DNA of 39,226 nucleotides, taken from NCBI GenBank assembly GCA_048359995.1, contig DBGCPK010000006.1, positions 1 through 39,226 of the forward strand, in the 5' to 3' direction. The notes beneath the pieces were generated by a model that saw nothing but the letters and a program-made list of their open reading frames with translations, ran no database searches and was not told the origin of the DNA. The stretch is from UBA3210 sp048359995 (GTDB taxonomy: Bacteria > Bacillota_I > Bacilli_A > RFN20 > CAG-449). Shown here in pieces: positions 1-7,202 of the stretch. The number at the start of each line of letters is the position of its first letter. Positions within the stretch are counted from its first letter, which is position 1. The position numbers and the translations under genes were made by a program.

Positions 1-131
1 GTATTTCAGTAGAAGAATTAACTGCATATTCTTCTGAAGTTGTAAAGGAGCAATTAATGCGTCCCAACAATTCTGAAAGTAATATTGATTTAATTTCTTT
101 TAGAAGAATACTAAAATTATATGATAAATAA
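1..131 (+). CDS. C-terminal end of an unidentified protein (cut by window edge)
   Basis: Reading from base 3, an open frame of 42 codons runs from the window edge to the TAA at 129-131. The residues include SVEELTAYSSEVV and end in RRILKLYDK. The other two forward frames hit stops within 40 bases, so this is the likely coding frame. It is too short to assign to a family. It is AT-rich like the rest of the left island. Nothing more can be said about function. Confidence 0.5.
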   Translation, partial: ISVEELTAYSSEVVKEQLMRPNNSESNIDLISFRRILKLYDK

Positions 132-577
132 GTTAATAAGACCATTCTTGGCCCATATGCTTCGAATTGTCTATTTAAAAGATTCGCAGCATAATTATTC
201 GATATCTTCTTAACAATTATACTGTAAACTTTAATGGTTCTACACTTTTATGTTGTAAACTTTTTAGGAATTACACAATATAATTGTCTAGTACTATATA
301 ATTACCCGATATAAAGTACATCTCTTTTCTGAAAATTGAGTTTATTGGTATTGGGTGAGTTGTATGATACCAAATCGATTTGGTATCATACTAACGAAGA
401 AGTTGCAGACCATAACTCGTGTCTTATAGCAGTAAAAGTAGTCCATGGCTGCGACTTTCACTTTATATGGTTATTAGGTAGTTACAGATTGTTGATTGAG
501 ATAATACTGGTTGTTTACTAGAATACATGGTGAAAGATTCGTAGGTGCTGCATACATTCTTTAGAAAGGGACAATTT
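132..577. other. Non-coding stretch before the IS110-like transposase
   Basis: About 450 AT-rich bases without a convincing gene. A 61-codon frame at 336-521 contains the 30-bp palindrome described separately and shows no family resemblance or ribosome binding site. In IS110 elements the non-coding region upstream of the transposase carries the bridge RNA, so part of this stretch (roughly 392-577) may be a remnant of that element end. That is inference from the family, not from a recognised RNA structure. Confidence 0.35.
362..391. repeat. 30-bp perfect palindrome
   Basis: The arm GTATGATACCAAATC (362-376) is followed directly by its exact reverse complement (377-391), with no loop. A perfect palindrome of this length is unlikely by chance. 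It lies about 190 bp upstream of the broken IS110 transposase, so it could be an element boundary, a protein binding site, or a terminator-like cruciform. Confidence 0.75.
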
Positions 578-1136
578 ATGATTTATGTAGGAATAGATGT
601 AGCCTCATATAAACATGATGTTTGTATTATGTCTAATGATGGTGAAATCTATGGACAGAAATTCCAAATCAAAAATTCTAAAGATGAATATAAAAAAACT
701 TCTAAGCGTTATAAATAAAGCCAAGAAGTTTTTCAAAGATTCCAATGTGCGTATAGGAATAGAATCTACCGGTGTATATTCATCCACTATTTTGAATTAC
801 TTTTCTCAGTTTAAAGAAATTGAAGTAATCTTTATCAATCCGGTTCTCACCAATATGCTTCAACTATCTCAATCTGTGCATTATGCAAAGACAGATGCTA
901 TTGATGCTGAAGGCATTTGTAATTATCTTCAAGATAATCGAAAGAAACTATTAACCTATACACCACCATCTTACCAAAGTTTACAATTAAAATCACTATA
1001 TAGAGAAATGATAACACAATCCAAAAATCGTTTAACAGGCATCATACATATAGTTTTTCATGAGTTTTTAAGCGTTTTTCATAAGATTGATGAAAAGTTC
1101 GTATATACTTTATTAAAAGAATATCCAACCCCCTAA
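578..1136 (+). pseudogene. IS110-family transposase, frameshifted and C-terminally truncated
   Basis: The start ATG at 578 gives MIYVGIDVASYKHD, the opening of the IS110 DEDD (RuvC-like) domain. That frame ends at 716-718. The homologous protein continues in the next frame (RIGIESTGVY, then AKTDAIDAEGI with the paired acidic residues) after a run of seven A at about 692-698, so one extra A explains the break. The second frame ends at 1136, about 185 residues in. IS110 transposases are usually 300-400 residues and carry a C-terminal Transposase_20 domain with a catalytic serine, which is missing here. The element is therefore dead unless the break is a sequencing error, and even then the C-terminal half is absent. 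IS-end-like repeats follow directly and may mark a later insertion. Confidence 0.85.
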
Positions 1137-1156
1137 TTCAAAAATTTCGAGAAAAC

Positions 1157-1250
1157 GTAGGCAAAATGTGGCAGTGGTTTAACGATTACTAGGACAATTT
1201 AAAGATTAGGGATAAAATAACGATTACCATCATAATTTAACGATTACTTT
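1157..1250. repeat. Insertion-sequence-end-like repeats (three TAACGATTAC copies)
   Basis: The 10-mer TAACGATTAC occurs at 1180-1189, 1218-1227 and 1238-1247. The preceding stretch (about 1150-1208) resembles 5250-5302 (GCAAAATG[T/A]GGC[A/G]G..GTTTAACGATT). Multiple short repeats at an end, present twice and bordering truncated genes both times, fit a terminal remnant of an IS21-like element. The element family is an inference; no transposase of that type is present in the window. Confidence 0.5.
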
Positions 1251-1464
1251 TTGAATATAAATTTTTGTAAATTTTGCATACGTGAACGATAAGGTTATAG
1301 CGGTAAGTCAAACGACAGATGATGTAAAATAATATATAACTGCAAATTAAGGAAATCTTGATAATTGCTTAACTACTCAATGAAGTAATAATAGATCTAT
1401 TGAAGAATAAGTAAAATCAAGCCTATTTGAGGTCAAACTGGAGTAGGTTTTTTATGTGAAAAAA
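1251..1464. other. AT-rich intergenic stretch
   Basis: No gene is seen. At 1419-1453 a 7-bp stem (AAGCCTA with TAGGTTT, allowing one G-T pair) is followed by a T run and could act as a weak rho-independent terminator on the plus strand, just ahead of the next promoter. Confidence 0.4.
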
Positions 1465-1493
1465 TTGATATATACACCAAAAGTGTATATAAT
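1465..1493 (+). promoter_or_regulatory. Sigma-A-type promoter with an internal dyad operator
   Basis: TTGATA (1465-1470) and TATAAT (1488-1493) are separated by exactly 17 nt. The spacer contains an inverted repeat, TATACAC at 1471-1477 and GTGTATA at 1483-1489, with a 5-nt centre that overlaps the -10 box. This is the classic position for a repressor. The downstream gene has an HTH-like N-terminus, so autoregulation is plausible. Confidence 0.65.
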
Positions 1494-1593
1494 ATAATTA
1501 ATAAAAATATATATGCTTTTTGTGTTTACAAAAACTCGATATACTGAAAATATGATTATTGATATAATGTTAGCACAAGGAGTTGAAATTAGC

Positions 1594-2838
1594 GTGTTTA
1601 AACTTAAAACCAATGAAGAAATAGGGGCCTATTTAAAGAAACTGATTTTATCAAAATATCCTTCATGTAGACAATTCTGTGTTGCTTATGTTAATTTAGC
1701 AGGAGATTTTTCAGATGATCCACATGATTTGCGAACTGAAGAGATAAGAAAACTCACTAATAGGCTTTCTCAAATCCTTAAAGGCAAAAAGAGTATTCAA
1801 ACATATGATTTGCCAGTTTTCTCTAAATTATTAGATATATCTTGTGAACAAATGCTTACTGCAGGAGCATATTGCACACCTATAACTAATAGAATAACCA
1901 ATTACAATATTGCTTTTTCAAAAGATGAGCAGGATTGGATTGATTATATAAATAGAGAAGATTGTATTGCGGCTTATGCAGATGAATTCGGCAAAACTGT
2001 CGTGGACTACGCTATTGAATTTAAAAACTATGGTTTTATTAATTTTTTAATAAAAAGCGGATATATTACTTTAGTTTCAGATGAGAAATGGAATAGGAAT
2101 TTTAATTTTGGCGCAGATACCTCAATTAAGGAAAGACCATACGAATCAAGGACTTTGCACAATGAATTCTATGAAAACAAGATATTGAGAACTCAGATAA
2201 TATCACTCGCCTTAGAAAATGACGATTATGATATGTTATACAATATGAGGGCAAGAGAAATTCCTCCCCAACTTACTATGACTACTTATAGTTTGACAAG
2301 TTTAAACTTTAGTGATTATTACGATGATCAATTTATAGATACAATATTGCGTTCAAGATCAAAAGTCGTTCGATATTTTTGTGAAGAATATTATGTTGAA
2401 TCGCATTGGCAGAAAGGAACACAATTTTTGTGGCTGTATCCTTTCTTTGATAAACTTATTATTCGAGCGGTAAAATCAAATAATAGCATGGCAAATTCTT
2501 TATTAGATGTTGCAATTCAGCATAACGAAGAAACATATAACAATTTAAAAAAAGCTATTTTAAAAGTTGCTAAGCATATGAGAGAAAGCCTATATAGAAA
2601 TGTAAGTTTTCAAAAGGTTATAGAAGATGTTCTTCGTGATTTTAACACTAATAAAGAAAATAGTGTAATCAGCTTTTATTGTTATTTTCTTGGAGAAAAC
2701 AGTGATGTTGTCGCAACGAATATTATCTTTGCTAATGTTGAATCAAAAAATACTGAACTACAAAGCAAAATTGATAAACTAAATGAACTATATTATAAAA
2801 TTATCAACATAAAAGACCATTTAATTAAAAATTGTTAA
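1594..2838 (+). CDS. HTH-like protein with ankyrin-like helical region, unknown function
   Basis: I chose GTG at 1594 because AAGGAG (1577-1582) sits 11 nt upstream; a longer in-frame ATG at 1513 has no ribosome binding site. The product is then 414 residues. The first ~90 residues resemble an XRE-type fold: a QTYDLPVFSKLLDISCEQMLTAG stretch (given here only as its ending CEQMLTAG) is typical of the third and fourth helices and the linker of such regulators. Residues near 130-150 (TVVDYAIEFKNYGFINFLI) look like an ankyrin-type helix pair. The rest is helical and ends in a probable coiled coil (residues ~380-410). It is followed after 29 bp by an HNH nuclease gene, probably in the same transcript. 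It could be a regulator or a sensor in a small defence module; no function is assigned. Confidence 0.7.
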   Translation: MFKLKTNEEIGAYLKKLILSKYPSCRQFCVAYVNLAGDFSDDPHDLRTEEIRKLTNRLSQILKGKKSIQTYDLPVFSKLLDISCEQMLTAGAYCTPITNRITNYNIAFSKDEQDWIDYINREDCIAAYADEFGKTVVDYAIEFKNYGFINFLIKSGYITLVSDEKWNRNFNFGADTSIKERPYESRTLHNEFYENKILRTQIISLALENDDYDMLYNMRAREIPPQLTMTTYSLTSLNFSDYYDDQFIDTILRSRSKVVRYFCEEYYVESHWQKGTQFLWLYPFFDKLIIRAVKSNNSMANSLLDVAIQHNEETYNNLKKAILKVAKHMRESLYRNVSFQKVIEDVLRDFNTNKENSVISFYCYFLGENSDVVATNIIFANVESKNTELQSKIDKLNELYYKIINIKDHLIKNC

Positions 2839-2867
2839 CTTCTTGAATTTTAATGGAGGTAATCAAA

Positions 2868-3182
2868 ATGTCAAAGTATAAAACAATTGAAGTGTGGAAT
2901 AAGTTTTTTGGCAATAAAACTGAAGCGTATGATTATGCAGGTAGATTAATAAAAAAATCTGCTTGTGGAAATCTTTACAGCAGGTTCTGTCCGACGATTG
3001 ACCACATTAGACCGCTTTCAAAAGGCGGAAGTGATATCATGGAAAATATTATCATTTGCCATCGTGATACTAATGAAGAAAAAGCAGATTCATTTCCTCA
3101 TTGGACAGCAAATGGTACGAGATATTTTGCTATGCGTGTTAGAGGAACTAGAAATAAATATGAAATATATGAACAAGAATAG
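2868..3182 (+). CDS. Small HNH endonuclease-like protein
   Basis: The ATG at 2868 has GGAGG (2855-2859) 8 nt upstream; an ATG at 2853 overlaps that site and is unlikely to be used. The 104-residue product carries an HNH signature: PTIDHIRPLSKGG, then ENIIICHRDTNEEK, i.e. D-H ... N ... H ... N ... K, the pattern of the beta-beta-alpha-metal fold. No CxxC zinc knuckles are evident and there is no DNA-binding domain besides the core, so it probably works with a partner. The upstream HTH-like gene is the obvious candidate (29-bp gap). HNH proteins of this size occur in mobile elements, phages and defence loci. Confidence 0.8.
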   Translation: MSKYKTIEVWNKFFGNKTEAYDYAGRLIKKSACGNLYSRFCPTIDHIRPLSKGGSDIMENIIICHRDTNEEKADSFPHWTANGTRYFAMRVRGTRNKYEIYEQE

Positions 3183-3208
3183 TTCTTTAAAGTGTTGAAT
3201 AGGGGGTA

Positions 3209-3359
3209 GAAATATTTTTTGGACACATTAAAAAGGTTCTTCCAGATGCAACAATTAAAAGCAATGTCATGGTTGATACATCCGAAAGGTAGATGCGAAA
3301 TCGATGCACATTTAAAAAACCTAGTTGGGAGAGATTATCAAAAAAAGGAAAAAGAATAA
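3209..3359 (+). pseudogene. Short degraded reading frame downstream of the HNH gene
   Basis: A frame from about 3209 reads GHIKKVLPDATIKSNVMVDT and stops at 3290. The next frame continues sensibly as CEIDAHLKNLVGRDY up to TAA at 3357-3359. One indel near 3290 joins them. I do not recognise the family. It may be the tail of a third gene of the HTH/HNH module. Confidence 0.35.
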
Positions 3360-3401
3360 ACCAAAATAGGTATAAAGTTGCATCGAATGTCAAATAGGTT
3401 T

Positions 3402-3484
3402 TTCAACAAGCTTAACTTGTTGAATTTCCTTTCTTGAATCAACATAAAAAGGAGCTGTCGCTCCCTTTAACTCTGTTTTTTCTT
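3402..3484 (+). terminator. Two adjacent hairpins, possible terminator region
   Basis: TTCAACAAG (3402-3410) pairs perfectly with CTTGTTGAA (3416-3424) across a 5-nt loop. A second hairpin follows: GGAGC (3451-3455), loop TGTC, GCTCC (3460-3464). T runs come only about 12 nt after the second stem, so termination would be inefficient. Confidence 0.4.
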
Positions 3485-3677
3485 TTTTGAGTTTTTAAAC
3501 AGCCCCTTTTTTCTTTGCAAAAACGTCGTAAAACACTAAGATTTGGCATAATTTTGGGGTTAAATTCGTAAGTGTGATTCATAGAATTCTTTTGGTTGTA
3601 ATTTATTAAGATGTCAAATACATCACACATCATTTCGTTTTAGATTAACAACATCAAAAAAAATATCGTTTGGTATA
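3485..3677. other. AT-rich intergenic stretch
   Basis: No gene or recognisable element. A minus-strand 64-codon frame (3439-3633) has no ribosome binding site or family resemblance and was left out. Confidence 0.4.
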
Positions 3678-3710
3678 TTGACAATTCAAAACGGGGGGGG
3701 GGGGTATAAT
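3678..3710 (+). promoter_or_regulatory. Promoter with a 12-G homopolymer in the -35/-10 spacer (candidate phase switch)
   Basis: TTGACA (3678-3683) and TATAAT (3705-3710) are perfect consensus hexamers. The spacer is 21 nt: nine bases (ATTCAAAAC) followed by twelve G (3693-3704) that abut the -10 box. Spacer length is 9+n, so n=8 gives the optimal 17 nt. Slippage of the G tract would tune or switch transcription. A promoter with the same architecture lies at 36790-36820. The gene starts at 3733, 22 nt downstream of the -10. Confidence 0.8.
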
Positions 3711-3732
3711 TAGAATCGGGAGTGATATTTTT

Positions 3733-4908
3733 ATGGAAAATGTTCAAACATACGATGTGCTTAAAAACATTAAGCACAACCTTCATACGGTCTTGCAACT
3801 CATGTTCGGGTTATTGGCCGGCATATTTTTATTTAACTGGTTAACCGTCTTAAGAGGATCGATAGATAGCGTGGATCCATTTTATTTTTTGCATGCATAT
3901 GACCTTAGTGATTTCATCATATGGTTGCAATTATGCGAAATGCTGCTGTTCATTGCCTGCCTCGTCTGCTTTTTTGTCTTTGGCTTCAAAAGCGACAAGA
4001 AGAAAAGAATCGCTTATGACAACTTTTTGGAGCACAGAGAATTTTTTGAAAGTGAATCGTATTTGAAACAAAACGATTCATATTACAGGGCGTTGGTCAA
4101 TGATTATTTGAAGGTGAATTCTTGTTTTTATGAAAGAAAGGGCAAGGTCAAATTTCTTTATCGAAAAATGACATCCTATTTATATATTCAGCTTATCATT
4201 GCAGGACTCGCTTCCGTTGGTGTTTTCGTCGCATTTCAAAATGCGGCCGTTCATGGGAATCTGTATGGGAATGCTATTTATCTTGTTGCAATCGGATTGA
4301 TGGTAATTCTGTATATTTTTATGTTTTATTATATGGTGGTGAAACATAGAAAGCGTTGCTTTCAGGCATATGCGATACATGTTGAGCCTCAGCAGATCCG
4401 ATCGAACGAATTCGAATTTGATGCATCCTTTATGGAATATATTGCAAACGATGCAAAACTCGCAAAGCGCGCTGATAAAATGCAAAAGGCGGGACAAAAC
4501 GGAATCGTGCCGTATATCTTCTCTGAGCCGGTGACAGGATGGTTGCTCGGCGGGGCCGCCATTGAAGTGGTGATGATTATTTTTATTGTCTCAATCGTTA
4601 TCAGCATCGTTACGCCAAATTCAAATAAATCGACAGTTTCAACCTTAAATATCGGCAAAGAAGATGGAACGAACAAATTCTCCGGTATCGTGATTTATGG
4701 TCATGCTGGCGAAGTATATGAAATTTCATCCTATCATGCAATCATGTATCACAATACGCGCACAGAGTATGAAGCATACTCCTATTTGGATTATATAGAA
4801 ATCAGAAAAGATTCGGCGGTTGTAGGATGGATGCGAAACAACGGATCCATTGATTATGCTAACGATTATAAAGGGGATCAGCCGTTTGCCCGCTGGGAAA
4901 GAAGATAA
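3733..4908 (+). CDS. Multi-pass membrane protein of unknown function
   Basis: This is a 391-residue protein. GGGAGTGA (3718-3725) provides the ribosome binding site. Hydrophobic segments lie at about residues 18-40, 62-85, 150-170, 180-203 and 270-296, so roughly five membrane passes. A polar stretch (~86-148) separates the first two from the next two. The C-terminal ~95 residues are polar and rich in Tyr, Asp and Asn, and could fold as a small beta domain outside the membrane. I do not recognise the family. Base composition is less AT-rich than its flanks, suggesting a different origin from the surrounding debris. Expression probably depends on the G-tract promoter directly upstream. Confidence 0.75.
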   Translation: MENVQTYDVLKNIKHNLHTVLQLMFGLLAGIFLFNWLTVLRGSIDSVDPFYFLHAYDLSDFIIWLQLCEMLLFIACLVCFFVFGFKSDKKKRIAYDNFLEHREFFESESYLKQNDSYYRALVNDYLKVNSCFYERKGKVKFLYRKMTSYLYIQLIIAGLASVGVFVAFQNAAVHGNLYGNAIYLVAIGLMVILYIFMFYYMVVKHRKRCFQAYAIHVEPQQIRSNEFEFDASFMEYIANDAKLAKRADKMQKAGQNGIVPYIFSEPVTGWLLGGAAIEVVMIIFIVSIVISIVTPNSNKSTVSTLNIGKEDGTNKFSGIVIYGHAGEVYEISSYHAIMYHNTRTEYEAYSYLDYIEIRKDSAVVGWMRNNGSIDYANDYKGDQPFARWERR

Positions 4909-5249
4909 TCATATAGAAACGTGTATATTTTTTATTTCAGCAAGTATTAGCACATCGCAGAAAGGAAAGAAGAAAATAAAAATTCTTTAGTTAATTTTTT
5001 AAAGTTAAATAGTATTATTGAATTATACAAATAGATAAAATTGCAATTTATAATAGGGGTGGTTGTATTAAAATATATCGCCCTTGCCATTAGAAATGAT
5101 AGGTATTGGTACAGTTCACGATTGGTATCAATACCTTTTTTGGCGTCCAAAATTGGGCAAAAAATAGTAATGTTTGGCTTAAATTTGCCATTATTTAGCT
5201 AAAATTTGGGCAGTATTGGCTCATTTTCACTGCTTTGAGTACATTTTCG
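4909..5249. other. Intergenic stretch with a terminator
   Basis: No gene is seen. The stretch contains the rho-independent terminator at 5101-5141 and, from about 5150, AT-rich sequence with repeated AAATTTGG-like words that leads into the IS-end-like repeat. Confidence 0.4.
5101..5141 (+). terminator. Rho-independent terminator
   Basis: AGGTATTGGTAC (5101-5112) pairs with GTATCAATACCT (5125-5136), a 12-bp stem with one G-T pair, a 12-nt loop, and a run of T to 5141. It lies about 190 bp after the membrane-protein gene and would stop its transcript. Confidence 0.6.
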
Positions 5250-5308
5250 TGAGCAAACCCAGCAAAATGAGGCGGTAGTTTAACGATTGCCAGGATAATT
5301 TAACAGCA
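5250..5308. repeat. Second copy of the IS-end-like repeat
   Basis: The sequence GCAAAATGAGGCGGTAGTTT, then TAACGATTGC (5281-5290) and CAGGATAATTTAAC, parallels the stretch around 1164-1208. It borders the point where the HINT fragment on the minus strand is cut off (about 5308), which suggests an insertion or deletion junction. Confidence 0.5.
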
Positions 5309-5640
5309 ATTTCTTCAGCAATTGCTTTTAGACCTTGTTTAGTCATTACAAGTGTTCCTGCAACAAAACAGAATTTAGGATTCATTGCACCGGAAATTGC
5401 TCCCCACATAAGGCCATCTGCAACTCCGTCAATAGCGCCTTGAACTGCACCTTTCCAAGCACCTTCCTATGTACCTGTTCTAATGCCTTCAGTGATTGCT
5501 CCCATAATAGCACATGTTATGGCATCTAAGGAAGCATTAATCAAAATCATAACCATGTGTAAAACGCGTGGTTTATTTCTCATCTGCGACAAGGCAATTT
5601 CATCGCCTTTTAATGCCGCAAATTCGACCTTGCTATAATT
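5308..5640 (-). pseudogene. Truncated polymorphic-toxin fragment (pre-HINT region plus start of HINT domain)
   Basis: On the minus strand one frame reads from about 5640 through an Ala/Gly-rich helical stretch (EGAWKGAVQGAIDGVADG) into NPKFCFVAGTLVMTKQGLKA, the N-terminus of a pretoxin HINT domain with its Cys. A TAG at 5469-5467 interrupts it. After KQGLKAI the sequence diverges within a few codons at the IS-like repeat. The same HINT start occurs at 6786, so two toxin copies once stood in tandem. This copy has lost the rest of HINT and any toxin tip. Confidence 0.75.
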
Positions 5641-5645
5641 AAAGT

Positions 5646-5679
5646 GAACTCTTCGTAGAAATAAAATCACGAAGAGTTC
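5646..5679 (-). terminator. Hairpin behind the candidate immunity gene
   Basis: GAACTCTTCGT (5646-5656) pairs perfectly with ACGAAGAGTTC (5669-5679), an 11-bp stem with a 12-nt loop. On the minus strand it starts 22 nt after the stop of the gene at 5702. The following T tract is poor (ACTTTAATT), so it may be a weak terminator or a cassette boundary. Confidence 0.5.
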
Positions 5680-5701
5680 GTACATCAATTTATAGTTATA
5701 T

Positions 5702-6154
5702 TTACATTTCAATAATATATGCCGTGTCAAACAAAATTTGGTTATTACTTATTTTATTTAAAAATTCATGTAGTTTTATAATACCCTTGATTCTGTGTTT
5801 TTTTTGATAATTTAATCTTATTAAAAAAACTATTTTATTTATTGGCGAATTATTTAAATAGAAGAGTAACATATTTTTTATAAAATCTATGTTAATGTAT
5901 TCTTTTTCAAGAACAACATAGCACATATTTTTATTAGTATATATATCAAAAAATTCTTTTGAATATACACCTAATCTTCTGCACTCAGGTACTATTTGAT
6001 ACCAATTACCTCTAATAGAAGACAATATTTCCCATTCATTTGAATAATAACAATATGGATTTTTTTTACTTATCACTTTTATAAAATCATGAATATATTC
6101 CTTTTTCGTTTTTTCTTCTATACATATTATATTAATATCAGATATAACATTCAT
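5702..6154 (-). CDS. Candidate immunity protein of a polymorphic toxin cassette
   Basis: This 150-residue acidic/basic mixed protein has no signal peptide or membrane segment and no family that I recognise. Its ATG (6154) follows the TAG of the frameshifted toxin reading frame (6157-6155) without a gap, and AAGGAG (6172-6167, minus strand) lies inside the toxin's last codons. In polymorphic toxin loci the cognate immunity gene sits exactly there, directly after the toxin tip. The reading frame is intact while the toxin is broken, as expected if an orphan immunity gene is kept for protection against siblings. The role is inferred from position only. Confidence 0.65.
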   Translation of the reverse strand: MNVISDINIICIEEKTKKEYIHDFIKVISKKNPYCYYSNEWEILSSIRGNWYQIVPECRRLGVYSKEFFDIYTNKNMCYVVLEKEYINIDFIKNMLLFYLNNSPINKIVFLIRLNYQKKHRIKGIIKLHEFLNKISNNQILFDTAYIIEM

Positions 6155-6900
6155 CTATAACCCTAACTCCTTTATAATATTTAAACCAGTATCTTGGAAA
6201 CCAATTTCTTTTGCACCTTGATAACCAATTTCTCCAGCTTTATTTAGCACAATATTTGGGTTTTTCCGACTTTATAGTTAGGTTTAACCTTTGTATGATA
6301 ATCATTTACCGTGATATTGTATTTGTGAGTAATTTCATCCGGTGTATAATTTTTACTATTTGAAGGTATACAAGCATTATGAACAACAAACAATTCATTG
6401 CCAACTACATATGTATGATAATCTAAAACATTAAAATTGTAAACACCTATTTTTTCTTTTAATTGTTCAATTTTAATAGTTAAAACTCTAACAAAACCAT
6501 CAGCAGTTTTAATTTTATCGTTAGCAGTTAATTCACAAGCATTTTTCCATCCATCAATAGTTAAAATACTATGATTTGGAGTACATACAATTTTTCGATT
6601 TCAGTATGAATATGACATATTCTGTTGTTTCATTATGATATACTTCGACAACATCTTTATATTCAAAGATTTTAGATTATCATTATAGGCTAATACTTGA
6701 TCTCCAACTTGAATTTCTTCAATTGCTTTTAGACCTTGTTTAGTTATTACAAGTGTTCCTGCAACAAAACAGAATTTAGGATTCATTGCATCTGATACCG
6801 CACCAATTAAAGCACCTTCACGCTCCTACTAACATTGAAGTTGCAACACAAGCCGCAGCCCCTCCTGTAGCCACACAAGCCAGAACTTGATAAAAGATTT
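6155..6900 (-). pseudogene. Frameshifted HINT-domain polymorphic toxin (C-terminal part)
   Basis: Read on the minus strand, pieces in shifting frames rebuild one protein: a Gly/Ala-rich pre-HINT stretch (CVATGGAAACVATSMLVGA, about 6880-6826), then NPKFCFVAGTLVITKQGLKA and EEIQVGDQVLAY (6786-6680), then CTPNHSILTIDGWKNACEL (about 6580-6530), then GVYNFNVLDYHTYVVGN and FVVHNAC (about 6450-6370), the typical end of a pretoxin HINT domain. After HNAC comes a tip of about 70 residues ending in TGLNIIKELGL at 6155. At least four breaks are needed, near 6830, 6680, 6600 and 6256; several lie at A/T homopolymers, so some could be sequencing errors. The 5' part of the toxin gene is missing beyond ~6900. 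HINT domains auto-cleave to release the toxin. The tip's activity is not recognisable. Confidence 0.8.
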
Positions 6901-6921
6901 GCTGTTGTTAATGGTGGTAAA

Positions 6922-7113
6922 GTGACAAAGAAAGCGAGAATTGAAGCAACTGTCCTTAATAGTTTAATACCGATATCTAAAGAAGAAATATGTAAACTTC
7001 TTCCCGATCTTAGTCCGACAACTGTAGAGTTAGTATTAGGTGCATTGTGTCGAGAAGGTTTAATAACAAAAATCGGAGCGGCAAGGTCAACAAGATATAT
7101 AAGAAATAAATGA
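6922..7113 (+). CDS. Winged-helix fragment, probably the C-terminus of a Fic-type protein
   Basis: The frame is open from 6871 and ends in TGA at 7111-7113; GTG at 6922 is the only plausible start inside it, with a poor ribosome binding site. The 63 residues contain ISKEEICKLLPDLSPTTVEL and GLITKIGAARSTRYI, a winged-helix motif with a beta wing of the kind found at the C-terminus of many Fic-family proteins. No Fic catalytic motif is present. The sequence upstream belongs to the toxin debris on the other strand, so this is most likely a 5'-truncated gene. Confidence 0.5.
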   Translation: MTKKARIEATVLNSLIPISKEEICKLLPDLSPTTVELVLGALCREGLITKIGAARSTRYIRNK

Positions 7114-7172
7114 AAGAAATAAAACTTGGGGATTTATTAGAAGAAATTACGGATGAAAAAAATACTTTATAA
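7110..7172 (+). pseudogene. Start of a second gene, cut after 20 codons
   Basis: ATG at 7110 overlaps the stop of the winged-helix frame in the ATGA arrangement typical of co-translated genes. It gives MKEIKLGDLLEEITDEKNTL and then TAA. Such a coupled start followed at once by a stop suggests a truncated former operon partner at the right edge of the accessory island. Confidence 0.35.
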
Positions 7173-7202
7173 GCGAAAGTCGCTTGAAAGAGTTTTTCTT
7201 TT

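Noticed and set aside
336..521. 61-codon frame containing the 30-bp palindrome
   Set aside because: The coding frame includes the palindrome, has no ribosome binding site and no recognisable protein features.
692..698. Programmed frameshift in the IS110 transposase at the A7 run
   Set aside because: The shift needed is +1, IS110 transposases are not known to need frameshifting, and the protein is also truncated at the C-terminus; decay or a homopolymer error is simpler.
4947..5150. 67-codon minus-strand frame after the membrane protein
   Set aside because: No ribosome binding site or family resemblance; low-complexity AT-rich translation, and a plus-strand terminator lies inside it.
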